Of a stretch of DNA of 64,000 nt, positions 44,855 to 54,126 are shown in pieces. Position 1 is the stretch's first letter; each line of letters starts with the position of its first letter. The notes beneath the pieces were generated by a model that was not told the origin of the DNA, did no database searches, and saw only the letters and a list, made by a program, of their open reading frames with translations. A program made the translations under genes and the position numbers. The DNA lies in NCBI GenBank assembly GCA_965234475.1, contig OZ248397.1, positions 1-64,000 of the forward strand, written 5' to 3'. The DNA comes from Methylopumilus sp947499625. Lineage in GTDB: Bacteria; Pseudomonadota; Gammaproteobacteria; Burkholderiales; Methylophilaceae.

Positions 44855-45295
44855 ATGGAAAAGCTTGAAACATTAATTGAAAAAACCGTACAACAGCTCG
44901 GCTATGAGTTGGTAGATTTGGAGATTTCAAATCGAGGAAAGCTTCTACGTGTTTATATTGATAAGCCTGATTCAGTGACGATTGATGATTGCTCTTTAGT
45001 AAGCAACCATTTAGGTCACGTTCTCACCGTAGAGCAGGATTTAGATTACGACCGACTAGAGGTGTCATCCCCTGGTATGGATCGCGTGTTAAAGAAATTA
45101 GCTGATTTTGAACGCTTTAAAGGCGAGCGAGCTTCTGTGAAGTTAAGAATGCCTTTAGATGCGCGTAAAAATTTTTTAGGCACGATTGATGGGACAGAAA
45201 AAGATACTGTTCTTTTGATGTGCGAGGGTGAGCTTTATCGCTTTGCTTTATCAAATATTGATAAAGCTCGATTGAGCCCAGAATTTAAACGTTAG
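44855..45295 (+). CDS. rimP: Ribosome maturation factor RimP
   Basis: RimP is needed for maturation of the 30S subunit. The 146 residues show the family pattern: LGYELVDLEISNRGKLLRVYIDKP (quoted as LGYELVDLEISNRGKLLRVY), ISNHLGHVLTVEQDLDYDRLEVSSPGMDRVL (quoted as YDRLEVSSPGMDRVL), and a C-terminal Sm-like domain. It is first in rimP-nusA-infB-rbfA-truB-rpsO-pnp, the universal order, with a leader hairpin upstream. Confidence 0.96.
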   Translation: MEKLETLIEKTVQQLGYELVDLEISNRGKLLRVYIDKPDSVTIDDCSLVSNHLGHVLTVEQDLDYDRLEVSSPGMDRVLKKLADFERFKGERASVKLRMPLDARKNFLGTIDGTEKDTVLLMCEGELYRFALSNIDKARLSPEFKR

Positions 45296-45317
45296 AAAAT
45301 GAGTTGCGGAGATTGAA

Positions 45318-46784
45318 ATGAGTCGCGAGATTTTATTATTAGTAGATGCTTTAGCCCATGAAAAAAATGTGAACAAAGACGTGGTCTTTGAGGCACTTGA
45401 ATCAGCCTTGGCTTCAGCTACAAAGAAAAAAAATAAAGAAGATATTGATGTGCGTGTCGAAATCGATCGTGACACGGGTGAATATAAATCGTTTAGACGT
45501 TGGACGTTTTTAAATGATGAGCTCATTGAAAATGAAGACGCTCAAATTTCTCTTTTAGATCCTCGCGCTGAAGGCAAAGTTGAAAACGATACTATTGAAG
45601 TGGCTCTCGAATCGATTGAATTTGGACGTATCGGTGCTCAAGCTGCAAAACAAGTCATCTTGCAAAAAGTACGTGAAGCTGAAAGAGAACAAATTTTAGA
45701 AGATTTCTTAGGCCGCAATGAAAAGTTAGTGACCGGTGTAATCAAACGTATGGATCGCGGTAATGGCATCATTGAAGTGGGTCGTATTGAAGCTGTGCTT
45801 CCTCGCGATCAAATGATCCCTAAAGAAAATTTACGTATCGGCGACCGAGTGAGAGCATATCTGACAGACGTTGAAAGAAGTCATCGCGGACCACAACTGA
45901 TTTTATCTAGAACTGCACCTGAATTTCTTGTTCGTTTATTTGAACTTGAAGTGCCAGAAATTGAAGAAGGCTTATTAGAAATTAAATCTGCATCACGGGA
46001 CCCAGGGTTGCGTTCAAAAATTGCTGTCAAAGCGAATGATCAAAGAATTGATCCAGTAGGCACATGTGTGGGTATGCGCGGATCAAGAGTTCAGGCAGTG
46101 ACAGGTGAGCTTGCAGGAGAGCGTGTCGATATTGTTTTATGGTCCATGGAGCCAGCACAGTTTGTCATTAATGCGATGGCACCCGCTGAAGTTTCAAGCA
46201 TTGTGGTCGATGAAGAAAAACACAGCATGGATGTTGTAGTGAATGAAGAAAATCTAGCGCAAGCGATTGGACGAAATGGACAAAACGTTCGTCTTGCCTC
46301 TGAACTCACAGGCTGGAATATTAATATTCTGACAGAAGAAGAATCTTCTAAGAAAAATGAAGAAGAATATGCAAGTACGAGCCAATTATTCATGGCGAAA
46401 CTTGATGTGGATGAGGATGTGGCTGACATTCTTGTGCAAGAAGGATTTAGTACGCTAGAAGAAATTGCTTACGTGCCATTACAAGAGATGGTAGAGATTG
46501 AAGCGTTTGATGAAGACACAGTGAATGAACTTCGTTCGCGTGCGAGAGCGGCTCTTCTCACTGAAGCGATTGCAAAGGAAGAAAAAGTTGAAGAGGCGGC
46601 AGAAGACCTTCTCACGATGGAAGGCATGGATGACGCTACGGCTAATCTTCTTGCTTCAAAAGGTATTTCGAAAATGGAAGATCTTGCAGATCTTGCTGTA
46701 GATGAATTGGTTGAAATGACTTTAATGGATGAAGAGCGTGCGAAACAGTTAATCATGACTGCTAGAGCGCCTTGGTTTGTTTAA
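45318..46784 (+). CDS. nusA: Transcription termination/antitermination factor NusA
   Basis: NusA binds RNA polymerase and controls pausing, termination and antitermination. The 488 residues (E. coli 495) have the N-terminal polymerase-binding domain with KEDIDVRVEIDRDTGEY, an S1 domain (NEKLVTGVIKRMDRGNG), KH1 and KH2 (VGMRGSRVQAV, AIGRNGQNVRLASEL), and two C-terminal acidic HhH repeats (about 350-485). All domains are intact. NusA commonly autoregulates this operon. Confidence 0.98.
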   Translation: MSREILLLVDALAHEKNVNKDVVFEALESALASATKKKNKEDIDVRVEIDRDTGEYKSFRRWTFLNDELIENEDAQISLLDPRAEGKVENDTIEVALESIEFGRIGAQAAKQVILQKVREAEREQILEDFLGRNEKLVTGVIKRMDRGNGIIEVGRIEAVLPRDQMIPKENLRIGDRVRAYLTDVERSHRGPQLILSRTAPEFLVRLFELEVPEIEEGLLEIKSASRDPGLRSKIAVKANDQRIDPVGTCVGMRGSRVQAVTGELAGERVDIVLWSMEPAQFVINAMAPAEVSSIVVDEEKHSMDVVVNEENLAQAIGRNGQNVRLASELTGWNINILTEEESSKKNEEEYASTSQLFMAKLDVDEDVADILVQEGFSTLEEIAYVPLQEMVEIEAFDEDTVNELRSRARAALLTEAIAKEEKVEEAAEDLLTMEGMDDATANLLASKGISKMEDLADLAVDELVEMTLMDEERAKQLIMTARAPWFV

Positions 46785-46823
46785 AGGCACATATACCCTT
46801 TGATGAATATTATGAGGTACTAA

Positions 46824-49322
46824 ATGGGACAATCAACTGTCACTAAATTTGCTGAAGAATTAGGATTGCCTGTTGATTTATTAATCGAACAGCTTAAAAG
46901 TGCTGGCGTGAATAAGTCACTAGCAGAAGATTCATTAAGCGAAATAGATAAATCAGCGCTTCTTGAATATCTTCGTAAAGAACATGGCCAATCTCAAGTG
47001 CCAAAAAATAAAATCACTTTAACGCACAAACAAAATAAAGAGATTAAAAAAACGGATAGCACAGGACGCGCTCGCACCATTCAAGTTGAGGTACGCAAAA
47101 AACGTGTACTCGTGAGACGTGAAGATGGGCAGCCCATTGATACACCTATTGCGGCACCTGCACCTGTTGAAACAGTGACTACACCTCAAACAAAAACACA
47201 CGTCCTTGGCGAAGATCAATTATCGATTAGAGAAGATGAAGCGAAGCGACATGCAGCTCTCGCAGCAGCCCAAGCCGAAGATGTTAGAAAAAAACAAGAA
47301 GTGGTTGTGAAAGTCAATGAAGCTCCGGCAGCTAAATTAAGTGAAGGCACGCTTCATCGTCCAGCCTCTAAAGCAGGCGTTAAGGTTGACGGCAAAGAAA
47401 AGCAAGTTGATAAGAGTGAAAAAGATTGGGCAGATCGCGAATTTAAAAAACGCACGCTTAAGGGTCGTGGAGACTCCAAAGCTTCTTCAGGATGGCGTTC
47501 ACCTAAATCAAAATCAAAATATCGCGAAGAGGATGAAGAGTCAACATTTGTAGCGCCGACTGAACCCATTATTCGCGACATTCATGTCCCAGAAACAATT
47601 TCGGTTGCTGACCTAGCACATAAGATGTCAGTGAAAGCCATTGAAGTCATCAAAGTGCTTATGAATATGGGCATGATGGTCACCATTAATCAAATTCTAG
47701 ATCAAGACACTGGAATGATTGTGGTAGGTGAGATGGGACATACGGCCGTTGCAGCTTTAGAAAACGATCCTGACGCGCTAATCGAGCAAGATTCAACCGT
47801 AGAGGCTATATTAGAAACACGTCCTCCAGTGGTCACTGTGATGGGTCACGTGGATCATGGTAAAACATCATTGCTTGATTATATTAGAACGACACGCGTA
47901 GCTTCTGGTGAAGCAGGAGGTATTACACAACATATTGGTGCGTACCATGTAGAAACACCACGCGGCATGGTGACTTTTTTAGATACACCAGGCCATGAAG
48001 CTTTTACAGCAATGCGGGCTCGCGGTGCGAAGGCTACCGACATTGTGATTTTAGTGGTGGCAGCAGATGACGGCGTGATGCCACAAACCATTGAAGCAAT
48101 TCATCATGCAAAAGCAGGCAATGTGCCTATTGTGGTTGCGATTAACAAAATTGATAAACCTGAAGCTGCCGCTGAGCGTGTGAAAATGGAACTTGTAGCG
48201 CAAGAAGTGGTACCTGAAGATTTTGGTGGTGACACCATGTTCGTTGAAGTCTCAGCCAAATCAGGACAAGGTATCGATAAGCTCCTCGAATCAGTGCTCC
48301 TTCAAGCTGAAGTGTTAGAGCTCAAAGCACCTAAAAATACGCCGGCCAAAGGCATTGTCATTGAAGGCCGTCTAGATAAAGGTCGAGGCCCTGTCGCAAC
48401 GATTCTTATTCAGTCAGGCACATTAAAGCGTGGTGATACATTATTAGCGGGATCAGCTTTTGGTCGCATTCGTGCGATGCTTGATGAAACAGGTAAAGAA
48501 ATTAAAGAGGCAGGCCCTTCTATTCCAGTTGAAGTATTAGGTTTAGCAGATGTGCCGAACGCGGGTGAAGAAGTTGTTGTGTTAAATGATGAGCGTAAAG
48601 CCCGTGAAATTGCTTTATTCCGTCAAGGTAAATTTAGAGATGTAAAATTAGCAAAACAACAAGCTGCAAAACTTGCAAATATATTTGATCAAATGGCTGA
48701 GGGTAATGTAAAAGTTTTACCACTCATTATTAAATCTGATGTCCAAGGTTCTTACGAAGCGTTATCTTCATCATTACAAAAATTATCGACCGACGAAGTT
48801 AAAGTGAATGTCATTCACATGGGTGTCGGTGCTGTGACTGAGTCTGACGTGAACTTAGCGAGCGCATCGAAAGCAATTCTTATTGCATTCAATGTCAGAG
48901 CGGAAGTAGGCGCCCGTAAACTGATAGATTCTCTTGAAGTCGATGTGCACTATTACAGCATTATTTATGAAGCTGTTGATCAAGTGAAAGCAGCCCTTGG
49001 TGGATTGTTATCACCGGAACAAAGAGAAAGTGTCATCGGCATGGTTGAAATTCGTGAAGTATTTAAAATTTCTAAAGTCGGCTCCATTGCGGGTTGTTAT
49101 GTTCAAGATGGTGTGATTCGAAGAAGCTCAATGGTCCGGGTTTTGCGAGACAATGTCGTGATTCATTCGGGCGAACTTGATTCATTAAAACGTTTCAAAG
49201 ACGATGTGAAAGAAGTTAAAAATAACTTCGAGTGCGGACTCTCCATTAAAAACTTTAATGAAATTGAAGTGGGCGATATGCTTGAAGTATTTGAAGTTGT
49301 TGAGATCGCGCGTAAGCTTTAA
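46824..49322 (+). CDS. infB: Translation initiation factor IF-2
   Basis: IF-2 is the GTPase that places initiator tRNA on the ribosome. 832 residues. The N-terminal IF2-N domain (about 1-50) is followed by a basic variable linker. A second IF2-N-like region (about 250-320) precedes the G domain, with GHVDHGKT at 341-348, DTPGHEAF, and NKIDKP. Domains II to IV follow. The linker is shorter than in E. coli (890), consistent with a compact genome. Confidence 0.98.
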   Translation: MGQSTVTKFAEELGLPVDLLIEQLKSAGVNKSLAEDSLSEIDKSALLEYLRKEHGQSQVPKNKITLTHKQNKEIKKTDSTGRARTIQVEVRKKRVLVRREDGQPIDTPIAAPAPVETVTTPQTKTHVLGEDQLSIREDEAKRHAALAAAQAEDVRKKQEVVVKVNEAPAAKLSEGTLHRPASKAGVKVDGKEKQVDKSEKDWADREFKKRTLKGRGDSKASSGWRSPKSKSKYREEDEESTFVAPTEPIIRDIHVPETISVADLAHKMSVKAIEVIKVLMNMGMMVTINQILDQDTGMIVVGEMGHTAVAALENDPDALIEQDSTVEAILETRPPVVTVMGHVDHGKTSLLDYIRTTRVASGEAGGITQHIGAYHVETPRGMVTFLDTPGHEAFTAMRARGAKATDIVILVVAADDGVMPQTIEAIHHAKAGNVPIVVAINKIDKPEAAAERVKMELVAQEVVPEDFGGDTMFVEVSAKSGQGIDKLLESVLLQAEVLELKAPKNTPAKGIVIEGRLDKGRGPVATILIQSGTLKRGDTLLAGSAFGRIRAMLDETGKEIKEAGPSIPVEVLGLADVPNAGEEVVVLNDERKAREIALFRQGKFRDVKLAKQQAAKLANIFDQMAEGNVKVLPLIIKSDVQGSYEALSSSLQKLSTDEVKVNVIHMGVGAVTESDVNLASASKAILIAFNVRAEVGARKLIDSLEVDVHYYSIIYEAVDQVKAALGGLLSPEQRESVIGMVEIREVFKISKVGSIAGCYVQDGVIRRSSMVRVLRDNVVIHSGELDSLKRFKDDVKEVKNNFECGLSIKNFNEIEVGDMLEVFEVVEIARKL

Positions 49323-49324
49323 CC

Positions 49325-49672
49325 ATGGTGAATCGATCCTATGCAAGAAGTGATCGCATTTCAGAACAAATTAAGCGAGAACTCGCAGAGCTTATTCAGT
49401 CAGAGCTGAAAGATCCTGCAGTGGGAATGCTCACGATTACTGAAGTTCAAGTCACCCCTGATTTACTTCACGCTAAAATATATTTTACTTCCCCCACAAA
49501 TGACCCTTTAATCATGCAAGGCCTAGATCGCTCCACAGGATATTTACGTGCACAATTATCAAAACGTATGGCGACACGCGGCATCCCACAACTTCATTTT
49601 GTATACGATACGTCGATTGATGAGGGCATGAAAATTTCACAACTCATTAAAGACGCACTACCTCCTCAGTAA
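49325..49672 (+). CDS. rbfA: Ribosome-binding factor A
   Basis: RbfA is a KH-like factor for 16S rRNA processing and cold adaptation. 115 residues, with SDRISEQIKRELAELIQSEL and KDPAVGMLTITEVQVTPDL as family signatures. It begins 2 bases after infB in the conserved operon. Confidence 0.96.
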   Translation: MVNRSYARSDRISEQIKRELAELIQSELKDPAVGMLTITEVQVTPDLLHAKIYFTSPTNDPLIMQGLDRSTGYLRAQLSKRMATRGIPQLHFVYDTSIDEGMKISQLIKDALPPQ

Positions 49673-49681
49673 TTTATTTCC

Positions 49682-50584
49682 ATGCAAAAGAAGTCTATGA
49701 AGCGCGAGATTGATGGCGTTTTTTTACTCAATAAGCCACTTGGATTTTCATCCAATCAGGGGTTAAAAAAAATTCAATGGTTATTTAACGCAAAAAAAGC
49801 AGGACACACAGGGACGCTTGATCCTATGGCTTCTGGGCTTTTGCCTATTTGCTTAGGCGAGGCTACAAAATTTTCACACCGCCTTCTTAATGCTAATAAA
49901 ACTTATATCGCAACGATTCAATTAGGTGTGACAACGACGACAGGCGACCAAGAAGGAGAAGTGATTTCAGAAAAAGAGGCTGTCTTCAATGAAGTTCAAT
50001 TAAAAGAAACGCTGCAAAAATTTATAGGCGATATTACACAAATACCCCCGATGTATTCTGCATTGAAATTCGAAGGCAAGCCTCTCTATGAATATGCAAG
50101 AAAAGGGATTGAAATTGAGCGGAAACCTAGACAAATTACTATCTACGGCATCAAGCTTATGAAAGTTCAAGGAAGTGTCATAACGCTTGATGTCTCCTGC
50201 AGTAAGGGCACTTATATTCGAACTTTGGCAGAAGATATAGGGCACGCTCTAGGATGTGGCGCCCATTTAAAGGGTTTGGAACGTACCCAAACCGGTAATT
50301 TTCAATTGTCAGATGCACTGGCGATCGACGCACTTGAAGCTATGGATCTGATATCTCGAGAAAAAGTACTTTTGCCCATAGATGCATTATTAGAAGGACT
50401 ATCATCGATTGAACTGACTTCAGCTGAAACAGAAGCGATTAAAAAAGGGCAAAGTATTGATTTTATAAGTAAAAATGAAGAAGAATTACGCTTATATAGC
50501 GTTTCAGGCCAGTTTGTAGGGGTGGGCCAGCCAGATCTTCAAGGACACCTTTTCCCTAAGCGCTTAATCGCAAATATATTATAA
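49682..50584 (+). CDS. truB: tRNA pseudouridine-55 synthase
   Basis: TruB makes pseudouridine 55 in the T loop of tRNAs. 300 residues. GVFLLNKPLGFSSN at the N-terminus, GHTGTLDPMASGLLPICLG with the catalytic Asp, and YTIR-type CSKGTYIRTLAEDIGHALG are present, followed by a C-terminal PUA-like domain. It lies 9 bases after rbfA. Confidence 0.97.
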   Translation: MQKKSMKREIDGVFLLNKPLGFSSNQGLKKIQWLFNAKKAGHTGTLDPMASGLLPICLGEATKFSHRLLNANKTYIATIQLGVTTTTGDQEGEVISEKEAVFNEVQLKETLQKFIGDITQIPPMYSALKFEGKPLYEYARKGIEIERKPRQITIYGIKLMKVQGSVITLDVSCSKGTYIRTLAEDIGHALGCGAHLKGLERTQTGNFQLSDALAIDALEAMDLISREKVLLPIDALLEGLSSIELTSAETEAIKKGQSIDFISKNEEELRLYSVSGQFVGVGQPDLQGHLFPKRLIANIL

Positions 50585-50592
50585 AAAACATA

Positions 50593-50621
50593 TTGTTAAA
50601 TCAAAAGAATAGAATTAAAAT
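50593..50621 (+). promoter_or_regulatory. Candidate internal promoter for rpsO
   Basis: TTGTTA at 50593-50598 and TAAAAT at 50616-50621 with a 17-base spacer, about 30 bases before the rpsO ATG. rpsO has its own promoter in E. coli as well. Confidence 0.55.
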
Positions 50622-50651
50622 ACGCGGTTCTGAATGAGGAGAGAAGATTAA

Positions 50652-50921
50652 ATGGCATCAACAGCAGCAGAAAGAGCCAAAGTTGTAAGTGAATATCAAC
50701 AGGCAAAGAACGATACAGGATCCCCAGAAGTGCAAGTTGCACTTATCACAAGTCGTATTGGTTATTTAGCAGACCATTTCAAAACCAATGCAAAAGACCA
50801 TCACTCACGTCGTGGACTTTTAGCGCTTGTAAGTCAGCGTAGAAAATTATTAGATTACCTTAAAGGTAAGAGTTTAGGTCGTTATCAATCATTGATTGAA
50901 CGCCTTGGTTTACGTAAATAA
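50652..50921 (+). CDS. rpsO: 30S ribosomal protein S15
   Basis: 89 residues, the exact standard length. TGSPEVQVALITSRI and HHSRRGLLALVSQRRKLLDYL (quoted as HHSRRGLLALVSQRRKLL) are S15 signatures. GAGGAGAGAAG lies before the start. A long hairpin separates it from pnp. Confidence 0.98.
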   Translation: MASTAAERAKVVSEYQQAKNDTGSPEVQVALITSRIGYLADHFKTNAKDHHSRRGLLALVSQRRKLLDYLKGKSLGRYQSLIERLGLRK

Positions 50922-50975
50922 TTTTTTAACTATTTAAATTAATTAGTTTAAGAGATTTATTGAATCGTAAGTTTT

Positions 50976-51024
50976 AAGCCGATTGCAATCCTTCTTAAAA
51001 AGGAAGATGCGTCGGCTTTTTTAT
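50976..51024 (+). terminator. Long hairpin between rpsO and pnp
   Basis: AAGCCGA (50976-50982) pairs with TCGGCTT (51012-51018). Inner pairing (GCA/TGC and CTTC/GAAG) extends the stem, with a T run after it. It looks like an rpsO terminator and also resembles the position of the RNase III site in the E. coli pnp leader. Confidence 0.75.
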
Positions 51025-51097
51025 TGGATGTTAAATGTTAGTTAATGTATTCGTTATTAAGAAGTGAATAACGGATGAAAAAAGAAAAGGGTAAATT

Positions 51098-53227
51098 ATG
51101 TTTAAAGCAATTAAGAAAAGTATTCAATTTGGTGCACATACCTTAACACTGGAAACAGGCGAGATAGCAAGACAAGCAGATGGCGCAGTATTAGTAAGTT
51201 ATGGCGATACAGTGGTATTAGTGACAGTTGTGGGCAGACACGATGTTAAAGCAGGCCAAGATTTTTTCCCTCTCACAGTCGATTATCAAGAAAAAACATA
51301 TGCTGCAGGTAAAATTCCTGGTGGTTTTTTCAAACGAGAAGCGCGCCCAAGCGAAAAAGAGACGCTGACTTCACGTTTAATTGATCGTCCATTACGTCCT
51401 TTATTTCCAGAAAGTTTTTACAACGAAATTCAAATCGTTGCGATGGTGGTGTCATCTGACAGTGAAATTGATTCTGATATTCCAGCAATCATTGGCGCTT
51501 CAGCAGCACTAGCTATTTCCGGCATCCCTTTTTACGGACCCATTGGCGCAGCTCGCGTGGGATATATTAACGAAGAGTATGTGACGAATCCATCAGCATC
51601 ACAATTAAAAGAAAGTGAACTTGATCTTGTTGTTGCAGCGACAGACTCGGCTGTATTAATGGTGGAATCAGAAGCAAAGGAATTACCTGAAAGCGTGATG
51701 TTAGGTGCTGTGCTTCATGGGCATAAAGAAATGCAAGCTGTAATTAAAATGATTAACGAATTAGCTAAAGAAGTTGGCAAAGAGCCATGGGATTGGGTTG
51801 CCCCTGAGCCTGATAAAGCACTCATTAAAAAGATTCATGATTTAGCAGCAAAAGACGTTCACGCTGCATTTCAAATTAAATCAAAAGGCGAGCGCTCAGC
51901 TAAGCTAGAGGAAATTAAAAACAAAGTATTCGCAGAGCTTATTACTGAAGATACAGATACTACCGAAACGAATAAAATTAAAAATGAATTTTTTAATTTA
52001 GAAGCAAAAACAGTGCGCACACAAATTTTAGACGGAGAGCCACGTATCGATGGACGAGATACTCGCACCGTCAGACCGATTGCGATTAGATCAAGTGTTC
52101 TTCCAAGAACGCATGGCTCAGCACTTTTCACGCGCGGTGAAACACAAGCGCTTGTAGTTGCTACATTAGGCACAGGTCGTGATGAGCAAACTATTGATGC
52201 ACTTCAAGGTGAGTATTCAGATCGCTTTATGCTTCATTACAATATGCCTCCCTACGCAACAGGCGAAACAGGGCGTGTAGGGACACCTAAACGCCGTGAA
52301 ATTGGTCATGGTCGATTAGCAAAGCGTGCATTGATTGCGGTACTACCTTCTAAAGAGGATTTTAGTTATACGATGCGTTTAGTTTCTGAAATTACAGAAT
52401 CAAATGGATCAAGCTCTATGGCATCTGTTTGTGGTGGTTGTTTGGCATTGATGGATGCAGGTGTGCCAATCAAAGCCCACGTGGCAGGCATTGCGATGGG
52501 TCTTATCAAAGAAGGCAATCGCGTTGCTGTTCTGACAGACATCTTAGGTGATGAAGATCACTTGGGTGATATGGATTTTAAAGTGGCGGGTACTGAAGAT
52601 GGTATTACAGCGCTTCAAATGGATATTAAAATTACAGGTATCACGACTGAAATTATGCAAGTGGCATTAAGCCAAGCAAAAGAAGGACGTGAGCATATTT
52701 TAGCAATCATGAAAAAAGAAATGAAAGGTAGCCGTAAAGAGTTATCTACATTTGCACCAAGAATTATTACTGTAAAAATTCACCCAGATAAAATTCGTGA
52801 GGTGATCGGTAAAGGCGGATCAGTAATTAAAGCCTTGACTGAAGAAACAGGTGCGACCATTGATATCGAAGATGACGGCACCATTAAGATTGCTTGTGTG
52901 GATGGCCTTCAAGGTGAAGAAGCGAAGCGTCGTATATTAGAAATCACAGCGGAAATCGAAGTAGGTCAAATCTATGAAGGTAGTGTGATTAAGATGTTAG
53001 ATTTTGGCGCAATTGTATCTCTCCTTCCTGGTAAAGATGGATTGCTGCACATTTCACAAATTGCACATCAACGTGTAAATGCAGTGACTGATTTCTTGTC
53101 TGAAGGACAAAAAGTTAAAGTGCAAGTGATTGAAGTGGATGATAAAGGCCGTGTTCGTGTAAGTGCAAAAGCACTGATCGAACCCCCACCTGCTGAAGAA
53201 AAAGCAGCAAGTAAAAAAGAAGACTAA
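51098..53227 (+). CDS. pnp: Polyribonucleotide nucleotidyltransferase (PNPase)
   Basis: A phosphorolytic 3' to 5' exoribonuclease and degradosome component. 709 residues (E. coli 711): two RNase PH-like domains (first around TLETGEIARQADGAVLVSYGDT, quoted as GEIARQADGAVLVSYGDT; second around GRDTRTVRPI), then a KH domain with IREVIGKGGSVIKAL and an S1 domain (GQIYEGSVIKMLDFGAIVSL, quoted as YEGSVIKMLDFGAIV). A strong terminator follows. It is complete. Confidence 0.98.
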   Translation: MFKAIKKSIQFGAHTLTLETGEIARQADGAVLVSYGDTVVLVTVVGRHDVKAGQDFFPLTVDYQEKTYAAGKIPGGFFKREARPSEKETLTSRLIDRPLRPLFPESFYNEIQIVAMVVSSDSEIDSDIPAIIGASAALAISGIPFYGPIGAARVGYINEEYVTNPSASQLKESELDLVVAATDSAVLMVESEAKELPESVMLGAVLHGHKEMQAVIKMINELAKEVGKEPWDWVAPEPDKALIKKIHDLAAKDVHAAFQIKSKGERSAKLEEIKNKVFAELITEDTDTTETNKIKNEFFNLEAKTVRTQILDGEPRIDGRDTRTVRPIAIRSSVLPRTHGSALFTRGETQALVVATLGTGRDEQTIDALQGEYSDRFMLHYNMPPYATGETGRVGTPKRREIGHGRLAKRALIAVLPSKEDFSYTMRLVSEITESNGSSSMASVCGGCLALMDAGVPIKAHVAGIAMGLIKEGNRVAVLTDILGDEDHLGDMDFKVAGTEDGITALQMDIKITGITTEIMQVALSQAKEGREHILAIMKKEMKGSRKELSTFAPRIITVKIHPDKIREVIGKGGSVIKALTEETGATIDIEDDGTIKIACVDGLQGEEAKRRILEITAEIEVGQIYEGSVIKMLDFGAIVSLLPGKDGLLHISQIAHQRVNAVTDFLSEGQKVKVQVIEVDDKGRVRVSAKALIEPPPAEEKAASKKED

Positions 53228-53253
53228 ATCGTTTTAAAGAAATTTAAGACAAT

Positions 53254-53284
53254 AAAAAAACCCGGGATCTCCCGGGTTTTTTTA
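53254..53284. terminator. Bidirectional terminator between pnp and dksA
   Basis: ACCCGGGA and TCCCGGGT form an 8-bp stem around a 2-base centre (53260-53277), flanked by seven As on the left and seven Ts on the right. It serves both convergent genes. Confidence 0.9.
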
Positions 53285-53297
53285 TTTAAACAAATCA

Positions 53298-54029
53298 TTA
53301 ACCCGCCATTTGTTTTTCGCGGATCTCATCAAGCGTTTTGCAATCAATACAAAGTGTTGCAGTAGGACGCGCTTCTAAACGTTTTAAACCAATTTCTTCA
53401 CCACAGCCTGCGCAGTATCCATAATCTTGGCTTTCGATATTTCTGAAGGTCTCATCTATTTTTTTGATAAGTTTGCGTTCACGATCCCGGTTTCTAAGTT
53501 CAAGCGCCATATCAGATTCTTGACTTGCGCGATCATTAGGATCTGCATGCGAAGTCAGCTCGTCTTGCATCGTATGCACAGTGCGATCGATATCCTGAGT
53601 TAATTCCGCTTTCCATTCATTAAGAATCCCGCGGAAATGATTAAGCTGGCTTTTGCTCATATAGCCCTCACCTTTTTTAGCTTCATAGGATCTAAATTGT
53701 TTTAGGCCTTTTTGAGATAAGCTTTTAACTTTAAGTGGGACAACTTTTGCAGGGACAGGTTTCTTAGAGACAACTTTTTTAGCTACAACTTTTTTAGGCG
53801 CTGGTTTTTTCTTAGCTACAACTTTTTTAACTGGAGCTTTTTTCTTTGCAACGACTTTTTTAGCCACAACTTTTTTAGGCGCTGGTTTTTTCTTAGCTAC
53901 AACTTTTTTAACTGGAGCTTTTTTCTTTGCAACGACTTTTTTAGGCGCTGGTTTTTTCTTAGCTACAACTTTTTTAACTGGAGCTTTTTTCTTTGCAACG
54001 ACTTTTTTAACTACTTTTTTAACTGCCAT
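53298..54029 (-). CDS. dksA: DksA with long lysine-rich (histone H1-like) N-terminal extension
   Basis: DksA binds the secondary channel of RNA polymerase and, with ppGpp, retunes transcription. The C-terminal ~140 of 243 residues align well with E. coli DksA: coiled-coil tip DPNDRASQ with D163 and D166 (E. coli D71/D74), ELRNRDRERKLIKKI, zinc ligands C206, C209, C227, C230, and the ending EIREKQMAG. Residues 1-100 are an array of KKVVAKKKPAP-type repeats with no counterpart in E. coli DksA (151 residues). The tip Asp pair is intact, so core function is probably kept. The extension may bind nucleic acid (inference). Confidence 0.93.
   Translation of the reverse strand: MAVKKVVKKVVAKKKAPVKKVVAKKKPAPKKVVAKKKAPVKKVVAKKKPAPKKVVAKKVVAKKKAPVKKVVAKKKPAPKKVVAKKVVSKKPVPAKVVPLKVKSLSQKGLKQFRSYEAKKGEGYMSKSQLNHFRGILNEWKAELTQDIDRTVHTMQDELTSHADPNDRASQESDMALELRNRDRERKLIKKIDETFRNIESQDYGYCAGCGEEIGLKRLEARPTATLCIDCKTLDEIREKQMAG
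53797..54009. repeat. Three exact 66-bp repeats in the dksA extension
   Basis: Copies at 53797-53862, 53878-53943 and 53944-54009 look identical by eye. A 15-base insert (encoding KVVA-type residues) separates the first two. Each copy encodes 22 residues of the Lys/Val/Ala/Pro array. Confidence 0.9.
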
Positions 54030-54126
54030 TTTTTAACCCTAAAGTGAAAACAAATGAAAATAATCGCCAAAGTTTACACTGATCGACCATGAAAGCAAGA
54101 TGTAATAGACGTATTTTTTCGATTAT

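Noticed and set aside
53797..54009. CRISPR or mobile repeat
   Set aside because: The repeats are in-frame codons of dksA, with no variable spacers.
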